Shown piece by piece: positions 1 through 5,083 of a stretch of DNA of 5,272 nucleotides. Within the stretch, counting starts at the first letter, position 1; the number at the start of each line of letters is the position of its first letter. The notes beneath the pieces are model-generated. The model did not search any database and had not been told where the DNA came from. It worked only from the letters and a program-made list of their open reading frames with translations. The position numbers and the translations under genes are program-made. The stretch covers positions 1 through 5,272 of the forward strand of contig JAITGZ010000090.1 in assembly GCA_031280335.1 (NCBI GenBank). Direction: 5' to 3'. This DNA comes from Deltaproteobacteria bacterium (GTDB lineage Bacteria; Desulfobacterota; Desulfovibrionia; Desulfovibrionales; Desulfovibrionaceae).

Positions 1-136
1 AGCGTAGCCCTTTGAGTTCGCCTTCCAGCAGCCAGGCGCGCTTTTTGAATAAAAGTGCGCCGCCCTGCCAACTTAAAGAAAATTCTTCCGGAAACTCATC
101 CTTCAGCAAGGCATTATACATATTTTTTAAAGACAT
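1..136 (-). CDS. purH: Probable AICAR formyltransferase (PurH-type), N-terminal part, cut by window edge
   Basis: Forty-five codons read leftward from an ATG at 136-134 and run off the window without a stop. A GGAG ribosome binding site (GGAG on the minus strand, bases 145-142) lies five bases before the ATG and supports the start. The visible protein begins MSLKNMYNALLKDEFPEEFS, and its last visible residues are ELKGLR followed by a T, the first base of the next codon. This fits the join into the GLRYGENP motif that opens the AICAR transformylase domain, and the short N-terminal extension resembles stand-alone PurH-like proteins of Desulfovibrio, as I recall them. The enzyme would formylate AICAR to FAICAR, the penultimate step of IMP synthesis, in the cytoplasm. 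Divergent orientation next to purA supports a purine role. The catalytic part is outside the window, so the identification is inferential. Confidence 0.55.
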   Translation of the reverse strand, partial: MSLKNMYNALLKDEFPEEFSLSWQGGALLFKKRAWLLEGELKGLR

Positions 137-165
137 ATGCGCTCCGTTTATGGCCTGTACGACCG

Positions 166-182
166 CCCCAGATTATTTGGGG
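166..182. repeat. 17-base near-perfect palindrome CCCCA...TGGGG
   Basis: Seven of eight base pairs are symmetric around a single central base; the only mismatch is G/T at 171/177, which could still pair as G-U in RNA from the plus strand. It lies 30 bases upstream of the leftward start codon. It could therefore be a second operator or a hairpin in the leader of the purH-like gene. Confidence 0.35.
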
Positions 183-226
183 AACATATCAGCCTTTATG
201 TAAAGATCAAAGGCCCAAAAACGACA

Positions 227-242
227 TTGCGGTATGCCGCAA
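227..242. promoter_or_regulatory. Candidate operator palindrome TTGCGG-N4-CCGCAA
   Basis: Perfect six-base arms flank the spacer TATG, and an additional C-G pair is possible two bases further out. The element overlaps the possible plus-strand -35 and lies just downstream of the minus-strand TATAAT, so one bound dimer could affect both directions. It does not match the well-known gammaproteobacterial PurR site. The operator role is inferred from symmetry and position only. Confidence 0.4.
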
Positions 243-260
243 AGCATTATACAAGCGGTC

Positions 261-266
261 AGGGAG
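261..266 (+). promoter_or_regulatory. Ribosome binding site AGGGAG that decides the start at 275
   Basis: AGGGAG sits eight bases before the ATG at 275. The reading frame is open further upstream to an ATG at 137, but that ATG has no comparable site, overlaps the divergent promoter region and would translate the palindromes. The start at 275 is therefore preferred. A nearer ATG at 267 is out of frame. Confidence 0.6.
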
Positions 267-274
267 ATGGTGCT

Positions 275-679
275 ATGGAGCAGACTTTGCTGAAGCTGGT
301 CAGACAGCTTAACAAATATGATGAGGCATCCCTGATGGAACTTTGGCAGCGTTACGCCTCCAAGGTGTCCCGCTTTGAGCCCAGCGAACGCTGGGAAGAA
401 GCTGCGCTGGTTTTATGCCTGATTCAATCCGTACACTGGAAAAATCAGCTATATAATGCCGAACTTGCGGCTGGCGCGCGCCGAGGCAAAGGAGAAGAAC
501 ACAATCTCCACCTGTGGATGGCCGATTTAACTTCCGCCGCCGTGGACGGGCTGGGACAAGAGGAAAAAAATGCGCCCAAACAGGATGAGCAGCCAAAGGT
601 AAAAAACGGCGAACAGGGGCGGAATGACGAATCTAACGGCAAGCCCTGCCGGATCATGCTCTTTCGGCCTGAGGAATAA
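275..679 (+). CDS. Small conserved-type hypothetical protein upstream of purA
   Basis: The gene encodes a soluble protein of 134 residues that I cannot assign to a named family. Residues 1-75 look helical, with alternating hydrophobic and charged residues (starting MEQTLLKLVRQLNKYDEASL) and a WxxR/W-rich core containing RWEEAALVLCLIQSVHW. Residues 80-122 form a hydrophilic, lysine/glutamate/asparagine-rich linker that is probably disordered. The end, CRIMLFRPEE, is again ordered-looking, like a short terminal peptide held at the end of a linker. No signal peptide, membrane segment or metal-binding motif is visible. The stop is 19 bases before the purA start, so the two are almost certainly co-transcribed. 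A role in purine metabolism is suggested only by this context. Codon usage matches the neighbours, which supports a real gene. Confidence 0.75.
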   Translation: MEQTLLKLVRQLNKYDEASLMELWQRYASKVSRFEPSERWEEAALVLCLIQSVHWKNQLYNAELAAGARRGKGEEHNLHLWMADLTSAAVDGLGQEEKNAPKQDEQPKVKNGEQGRNDESNGKPCRIMLFRPEE

Positions 680-686
680 ATATGAC

Positions 687-692
687 AAGGAG
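687..692 (+). promoter_or_regulatory. Ribosome binding site AAGGAG that decides the purA start
   Basis: AAGGAG is placed six bases before the ATG at 699. The purA frame is open upstream to an ATG at 624, but those extra 25 codons overlap the preceding gene and do not resemble PurA. With the start at 699 the nucleotide-binding loop GAQWGDEGKGK begins at residue 9, as usual for the family. Confidence 0.75.
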
Positions 693-698
693 TTCGGT

Positions 699-1982
699 AT
701 GTCGATGAACATCGTTATTATAGGCGCTCAATGGGGAGACGAGGGCAAAGGCAAAGTGGTGGACATGCTGGCCCAGGATTTTGATGTGGTGGTCAGGTCT
801 CAAGGCGGCAACAACGCAGGGCACACAGTGGCTGTTGACGGCAAAACCTATGTCTTCAGTCTTATCCCCTCAGGCATCGCCCACCCCGGAAAACGCTGTT
901 TCATCGGTAACGGCGTGGTGCTGGACCCTGTGGCCTTCTGCCTGGAACTGGACCGGTTGAGCGGCCAAGGCCTGCGCATAACGCCGCATAACCTGGCCAT
1001 CAGCCGCAAGGCTCACATGATTATGCCCTACCACAAACTTTTGGATCAGGCGCGTGAAAAGAGCCGGGGAACCTCCAAAATAGGCACCACCGGGCGCGGC
1101 ATAGGACCATGCTACGAAGACAAGGCCGCCCGCATCGGCATCCGTCTGGCGGATATGGAAAACGAGTCTCTGCTTTACTCCAAAATAGAAATGGCCTTGA
1201 AAGAAAAAAATGCCCTTCTGGCAGGGCTTTACGGTCAACAATGCCTCCGCGTGGAAGACATTATGGAAGAAATACGCCCGGCTACGGCCAGGATGATTCC
1301 CTTTCTGGCGGATATCCAGGACGAGATGGAAGAATTATGGAAAAAGGGCGGCAAGATTCTTTTTGAAGGCGCACAGGGCACACACCTGGATATTGACCAC
1401 GGAACCTATCCGTTTGTCACCTCTTCCAACACTATCTCTGGAGGAGCGGCGACAGGGAGCGGCATAGCCCCCTGGAAGCTGACGCGGATCATCGGCATCA
1501 CCAAGGCCTACACCACCCGTGTCGGCTCAGGCCCCTTTCCCACCGAACTTAATGATGCCGCTGGCGACAGGCTGCGCGAGCAAGGGGGGGAATTCGGCAC
1601 CATCACCGGACGCCCCCGCCGCTGCGGTTGGCTGGATGCCGTTGTATTGCGTGAGTCTGTGCGCCTTAACGGGCTGACGGAGATAGCGATGACCAAACTG
1701 GATGTACTTTCCGGAATGGACAGTGTGAACATATGTACCGCTTACGTTTATAAAGGACAGCACATCCTTTATCCGCCGCAAGAAGAAAATGGCCTGGCCG
1801 AGGCCACGCCCGTATATGACGAACTTCCCGGATGGAAAGACAACATAGGCTCCGCCGATTCCATGGAAAAATTACCCTCGTCTGCCAGGGCCTATATTAG
1901 AAAAATTGAAGATATTTGCGGCATACCGGCAAAAATCATTTCTGTAGGTCCGGATCGGAAACAGACCATTATCAAATCTTGA
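699..1982 (+). CDS. purA: Adenylosuccinate synthetase
   Basis: PurA joins IMP and aspartate using GTP to give adenylosuccinate, the first committed step from IMP to AMP, in the cytoplasm as a homodimer. The protein has 427 residues, close to the roughly 430 typical of bacterial enzymes, and appears complete. Family motifs occur in order: the GTP/phosphate loop GAQWGDEGKGK (residues 9-19) with the catalytic Asp14; NNAGHT (38-43) with the catalytic His42; GTTGRGIGP (129-137); the IMP-binding stretch FEGAQGTHLDIDHG (222-235); TRVGSGPFPTEL (274-284); GRPRRCGWLD (304-313); the guanine-specificity motif TKLD (332-335); and SVGPDRKQT near the C-terminus. No key residue appears altered. A seven-G run (1584-1590) lies in the coding sequence without breaking the frame. 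It follows the small gene at 275-679 by 19 bases and precedes the delta-prime gene by 49 bases, consistent with one operon. Confidence 0.98.
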   Translation: MSMNIVIIGAQWGDEGKGKVVDMLAQDFDVVVRSQGGNNAGHTVAVDGKTYVFSLIPSGIAHPGKRCFIGNGVVLDPVAFCLELDRLSGQGLRITPHNLAISRKAHMIMPYHKLLDQAREKSRGTSKIGTTGRGIGPCYEDKAARIGIRLADMENESLLYSKIEMALKEKNALLAGLYGQQCLRVEDIMEEIRPATARMIPFLADIQDEMEELWKKGGKILFEGAQGTHLDIDHGTYPFVTSSNTISGGAATGSGIAPWKLTRIIGITKAYTTRVGSGPFPTELNDAAGDRLREQGGEFGTITGRPRRCGWLDAVVLRESVRLNGLTEIAMTKLDVLSGMDSVNICTAYVYKGQHILYPPQEENGLAEATPVYDELPGWKDNIGSADSMEKLPSSARAYIRKIEDICGIPAKIISVGPDRKQTIIKS

Positions 1983-2031
1983 TTCGTGAATACAGCCGGT
2001 AACGCATTTTTATTGTGTTCCTTTGGGTGTC

Positions 2032-3021
2032 ATGGCTAAAAAAACACATACCGCTCCACGGCCTGAAACAGACTTTCCAAATGCCGACGAAGTGGCTTCT
2101 GTCATGGAAGCCGGTCGTATTTTCGCAGCTGACCGGCGCTTTGAGCATACTTTGTCCTCCATGGGGCGATTATACTCCTCCCCTCCCCAATGCCTGCTGC
2201 TGGAAGGCGGCCTCCAGACGGAACGTAAACAGGCCGCGCTATACTGGGCCGCCCTATTGAACTGTACGCAAAGACAAAACCACACTGCGCCCTTCCGGCC
2301 TTGTATGGCTTGTCCTGCCTGTGTGCTTTTTTTTAGCTGCATACATCGCGATTTGTTTTTTTTCGATGGCGCGGCGGAGAACATATCCATTGACGCGGTA
2401 CGTGAGCTGCGCGCCATTCTTGGAGAGGCACCCAGGGAGTCCAGACTTAGGGTGGGCGTCCTGTTTGAAGCCCAGTCCATGCTGGCACCTGCGGCCAACG
2501 CTCTTTTAAAGTCTCTGGAAGACCCCATGGAAGGCAATGTATTTATACTCACGGCCCCGCAGCGTGAGCGCCTGCTTCCCACACTGGTTTCACGCTCCTG
2601 GACCCTCACCCTGCCTTGGCCCGATTCCATTGCGCAATGGGAAAGGTCTGCCGCTCCTTCAGTTGTGGAAGAATGGGCGGGCGCGCTGTCGCGCTTTGCC
2701 GCCAACGGCCGGGGTTGGATGGAGCGCACGGCGCGCAAAGGAGCTATGGATGAACGCCTGGTACATGAGCTGCTTATCTTGTGCCAACGTGCGCTGGTTC
2801 TGGCGATGCAATCACCTGGACCGAGCGCGCACGCCACAGACGGGGATGCTCTTTATGCCGTCATAAGTCGCTTAAATCACAAAAATCAACGTCTTTTATA
2901 TGAGGCCCTTGCTGAATGCCAAGACAGCCTTATTTACAGAGTCAATCCGGCACTGCTGGCTGACTGGCTCGCCACAAGGCTGTTTTTTATGCTTGACGAA
3001 AGCCTGCCGGCTGACGGGTAG
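2032..3021 (+). CDS. holB: DNA polymerase III delta-prime subunit (HolB-like clamp-loader protein)
   Basis: Delta-prime is the stator subunit of the clamp loader that opens and places the sliding clamp on DNA. The 329-residue product is close to the 334 of E. coli HolB. The Walker A region (EGGLQTERK, residues 58-66) lacks the GK[ST] signature, so ATP binding is unlikely, as is usual for delta-prime. Four cysteines (78, 91, 94, 97) match the C-xn-C-x2-C-x2-C zinc module. SIDAVRELRAIL (119-130) matches the VDAVRE segment of the family, and AANALLKSLEDP (154-165) is the strongly conserved core. The SRC motif reads SRS (187-189). Residues 200-329 form a divergent helical collar domain. The ATG at 2032 is chosen over a TTG at 2023; neither has a clear ribosome binding site, so translation may be weak or coupled to purA. 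The low-conservation ends make the exact start uncertain. Confidence 0.88.
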   Translation: MAKKTHTAPRPETDFPNADEVASVMEAGRIFAADRRFEHTLSSMGRLYSSPPQCLLLEGGLQTERKQAALYWAALLNCTQRQNHTAPFRPCMACPACVLFFSCIHRDLFFFDGAAENISIDAVRELRAILGEAPRESRLRVGVLFEAQSMLAPAANALLKSLEDPMEGNVFILTAPQRERLLPTLVSRSWTLTLPWPDSIAQWERSAAPSVVEEWAGALSRFAANGRGWMERTARKGAMDERLVHELLILCQRALVLAMQSPGPSAHATDGDALYAVISRLNHKNQRLLYEALAECQDSLIYRVNPALLADWLATRLFFMLDESLPADG

Positions 3022-3230
3022 AGGAGGAATGGAGCTTGCGCCCCCCAGGATGGGTGTGGCATAGATCCAATTGCAAAGTTAAAATATCCTAAAAAAATAG
3101 TTTACATAAACAATAGTTTTATAATACAACTAAATTGCCTGCGATTTTCATCTCCGGATGTGCGCAACCAGTGTTGGCGTCGCCGGTTGACAGGACATTT
3201 TCACTTTGAGAAGCTCTGCCGGGATATAAA
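3022..3230 (+). promoter_or_regulatory. AT-rich gap with probable promoter and leader for the DUF116 gene
   Basis: No credible gene is present. Immediately after the delta-prime stop lies a strong AGGAGG (3022-3027), followed only by mini-frames of under 20 codons. Bases 3060-3130 are very AT-rich and contain TATAAT (3120-3125), preceded by two copies of AATAGTTT (3096-3103 and 3112-3119) and by the dyad GTTTA-CA-TAAAC (3100-3111). TTTACA (3101-3106) is -35-like, but its 13-base spacing to TATAAT is too short for an ordinary sigma-70 promoter, so an activator may be needed. A start near 3132 would give a leader of about 100 bases, with a possible hairpin at 3165-3189. A perfect TTGACA at 3187-3192 has no matching -10. 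No clear intrinsic terminator for the upstream operon is visible. Confidence 0.4.
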
Positions 3231-4106
3231 ATGCCCAAAGACGAAACGCCAACAAAACAAGCCTTCCTTCTCGGAGGCGAAAGCGGCCGGAGCGTAACGC
3301 CTTTGCCTGAGGCCATTCCCCCGCGTATAGGCAGCAAGCGCCTGTTTATCGGGCTGATCTGCGGCACCGCAGCAATCCTGTGTCTGGCGCTGATTTTTGG
3401 TTGGGGCATACCTTATATCGGCTTCAGCAACATCCACCCTGCCCTGCCCTACATAACAGGCGGTCTGCTCGTTCTGACCGTGGGGGTGATCTCATGGAGC
3501 GCCTTCAATCTGGTACTGCAAATTTTAACCGGACGGGCCATTTTAGGCGAAAAGACACGCGCTCTGTCCATCAGGCTTTTTCTGCCCATCAGTGAAGCTT
3601 TGGGGCGCCTTCTTGGCTTTAACCCGCGTGACATACGCCGTTCTTTCATCCAGGTGAACAATGAACTGGTGCTTAAACGGCGGCGTGCCTATACACCGGA
3701 AAAACTACTCATCCTGCTGCCCCACTGCATCCAAAACGGGCGTTGCTCCATAAGGCTAAGTATGGATATGGGGCGCTGCAAACGCTGTGGGGAATGCGAT
3801 ATAGGCCACCTGCTCAGTCTGGTGGATCATTATGGGGTACAAATAGCCATTGCCACAGGCGGAACCATCGCCCGGCGTATTGTGGTGGACAAGCGGCCAC
3901 ACATGATCCTGGCTGTGGCCTGCGAACGCGACCTGTCCAGCGGCATTCAGGATACGTACCCTCTGCCGGTCTATGGAGTACTGAACGAGCGACCGCACGG
4001 ACCATGCCGCGACACACGCGTTTCCATTCAGCGCGTGGAACTCGCCCTTAGGCAATTTATCAGAATGGAAAGTCTGCCGGAAGCACTGTCCTGGCAAAGC
4101 CGCTGA
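3231..4106 (+). CDS. DUF116 family membrane-anchored, cysteine-rich protein
   Basis: The 291-residue protein has a basic, polar N-terminus, two predicted membrane helices (about residues 38-58 and 72-98) and a long C-terminal domain that is probably cytoplasmic. The C-terminal part carries the hallmarks of DUF116 (COG1852): LLPHCIQNGRC (162-172), RCKRCGECDIG (182-192), IATGGTIARR (207-216), AVACERDLSSGI (228-239) and RPHGPC (254-259). Cysteines 166, 172, 183, 186, 189, 231 and 259 could bind an iron-sulfur cluster or zinc; this is inferred from spacing. The biochemical role of the family is not known to me. The ATG at 3231 has a weak GGGA six bases upstream and is the only sensible start. The gene has its own upstream AT-rich promoter region and is followed after 52 bases by the DUF169 gene with no terminator between, so the two are probably co-transcribed. 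Confidence 0.88.
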   Translation: MPKDETPTKQAFLLGGESGRSVTPLPEAIPPRIGSKRLFIGLICGTAAILCLALIFGWGIPYIGFSNIHPALPYITGGLLVLTVGVISWSAFNLVLQILTGRAILGEKTRALSIRLFLPISEALGRLLGFNPRDIRRSFIQVNNELVLKRRRAYTPEKLLILLPHCIQNGRCSIRLSMDMGRCKRCGECDIGHLLSLVDHYGVQIAIATGGTIARRIVVDKRPHMILAVACERDLSSGIQDTYPLPVYGVLNERPHGPCRDTRVSIQRVELALRQFIRMESLPEALSWQSR

Positions 4107-4146
4107 ATTGATCCGACTGAATCTCTTTAACAGACATTTTTAGAAT

Positions 4147-4152
4147 GAGGAG
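4147..4152 (+). promoter_or_regulatory. Ribosome binding site GAGGAG for the DUF169 gene
   Basis: GAGGAG, six bases before the ATG at 4159, is the strongest correctly spaced site in the second half of the window. It favours this start over the internal ATG three codons later. Confidence 0.65.
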
Positions 4153-4158
4153 ACCGCC

Positions 4159-5001
4159 ATGACAAACATGATCAAAAAGACGCAAAGACTGATGGAGCTT
4201 TTGGGGCACGAGGAAATTCCTTTTGGCGTCTGCTATGCGGATGACAAGCCTGACGGCTACGGCCCAAAACCTGGTGAAATTTTTACCCGTGAACGTGAAA
4301 TCGCCGGAAAAATTGATTGGCAGAAAGCCTTTGGAAATTTCACCTGTCTGACCGGAAGCATCTGGTTAGCCAGAAAAAAGAAAAAGGCAGCCTGGATAAG
4401 TCATGAAGAGTGCGGCTGTATGGGCGGAGGGTATTATTCCGGGATGTACCAGCCGTATCTTGAGACAAATATACTGTACGTCTCCACTGGTATTCCTGGA
4501 ACCCATATTGAAGGGGAACACTATCTTCCCTCACCGGAATCCATGCGGGCTTTTATGGACGACTGTGCCCCCCCCCTTGGCACGGGCAAGTATTGCGTCC
4601 TTAAGCCTCTGGGGCAGTTTTCCGATGCTGAACCACCTTTAAGCGTAACTTTTTTCGTCAGGCCGGAAGCGCTGACCGGCCTGCATACTTTGACCGGTTA
4701 CGCGGCAGGCAGACACAACGCTGTTGTTACGCCGTTCGGCGCGACATGTACAAGCATCATCGCTTGGCCCTTGGTATACGAACAAAGGGGCATAGAATGC
4801 GCTGTTCTCGGCGGGTTTGACCCCTCAGCCCGCAAGTTCATGAAGACGGACGAGCTTACGTTTTCCGTACCGCTGACATTGTACCGCAAAATGCTTGACG
4901 CTATGGAGACCTCCGCGCTTGTCAGAGAGACATGGGCTGGCGTTCGCAAAAAGGTGTTGAGAAGCGGACGCGCTTGGGGAGAAGAAGCTCAAGGCGCGTA
5001 A
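4159..5001 (+). CDS. DUF169 family cysteine-rich protein
   Basis: The product is a soluble protein of 280 residues without a signal peptide or membrane helix. It matches DUF169 (COG2043) by its general plan: an N-terminal helix followed by IPFGVCYADD (20-29), FTCLTGSIWLARKKK (61-75) and HEECGCMGGGYYSGM (82-96), then the C-terminal VTPFGATCTSIIAWPLVY (190-207), AVLGGFDPSARK (215-226) and DELTFSVPLTLY (231-242). Eight cysteines are present (25, 63, 85, 87, 136, 146, 197, 214). Those at 63, 85, 87 and 197 sit in the best conserved-looking motifs and could bind a metal or cofactor, which is inference. The function of the family is unknown to me. A GAGGAG site (4147-4152) six bases before the ATG fixes the start. 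A run of nine C bases (4568-4576) lies in the frame. An IS5-type element begins about 80 bases after the stop. Confidence 0.88.
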   Translation: MTNMIKKTQRLMELLGHEEIPFGVCYADDKPDGYGPKPGEIFTREREIAGKIDWQKAFGNFTCLTGSIWLARKKKKAAWISHEECGCMGGGYYSGMYQPYLETNILYVSTGIPGTHIEGEHYLPSPESMRAFMDDCAPPLGTGKYCVLKPLGQFSDAEPPLSVTFFVRPEALTGLHTLTGYAAGRHNAVVTPFGATCTSIIAWPLVYEQRGIECAVLGGFDPSARKFMKTDELTFSVPLTLYRKMLDAMETSALVRETWAGVRKKVLRSGRAWGEEAQGA

Positions 5002-5024
5002 TGCTGCCCTTCCCCCGCTTGATT

Positions 5025-5046
5025 GGGCGTATAACCATGAACGCCC
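5025..5046 (+). terminator. Weak hairpin after the DUF169 gene
   Basis: GGGCGT (5025-5030) pairs with ACGCCC (5041-5046) around a ten-base loop, and the stem can be lengthened by a G-U and a U-A pair. The hairpin begins 24 bases after the DUF169 stop, a usual place for a terminator, but no run of T follows. It may be a factor-dependent or poor terminator, or chance. Confidence 0.3.
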
Positions 5047-5083
5047 GAATATGGCAATCGGTGGTGTACCGCCCGCCCGCTAA

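Larger units (their letters stand above)
137..274. promoter_or_regulatory. Divergent control region between the purH-like gene and the purA operon
   Basis: This 138-base gap separates two divergent starts and is AT-richer than the flanking genes. On the minus strand there is a perfect TATAAT (bases 251-246), a likely -10 element for the leftward gene, but no good -35 upstream of it. On the plus strand TTGCGG (227-232) and TATACA (248-253) could form a weak promoter with a short 15-base spacer. Two palindromes (166-182 and 227-242) and an inverted pair GCCTTT/AAAGGC (192-197 and 209-214) lie within it. Leftward transcription would give a leader of about 100 bases, whereas rightward transcription would give a very short one. 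Control by a shared purine-responsive factor is an inference. Confidence 0.45.

Noticed and set aside
58..66. Loss of the Walker A lysine in the delta-prime protein as a mutation (numbers are residues)
   Set aside because: Delta-prime subunits normally lack a working nucleotide-binding loop, so this is ordinary for the family.
137..274. Upstream extension of the small hypothetical gene to the ATG at 137
   Set aside because: It would cover the divergent promoter region, has no ribosome binding site, and the AGGGAG at 261-266 supports the start at 275.
137..274. Purine, ZTP or THF riboswitch in the purH-like leader
   Set aside because: Hairpins are present, but the conserved core sequences of these riboswitch classes are not seen on either strand.
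624..698. Twenty-five-codon N-terminal extension of PurA
   Set aside because: It overlaps the preceding gene, does not resemble the PurA N-terminus, and AAGGAG is correctly spaced for the ATG at 699.
2010..2837. Long minus-strand open frame of 275 codons opposite the delta-prime gene
   Set aside because: It overlaps a well-supported gene, its translation is arginine/serine-rich without any recognisable motif, and no ribosome binding site or promoter supports it. It is a shadow of the delta-prime reading frame.
3187..3192. Perfect TTGACA as a promoter -35 close to the DUF116 gene
   Set aside because: No -10-like hexamer occurs 16-18 bases downstream; the nearest TATAAA is 32 bases away and abuts the start codon.
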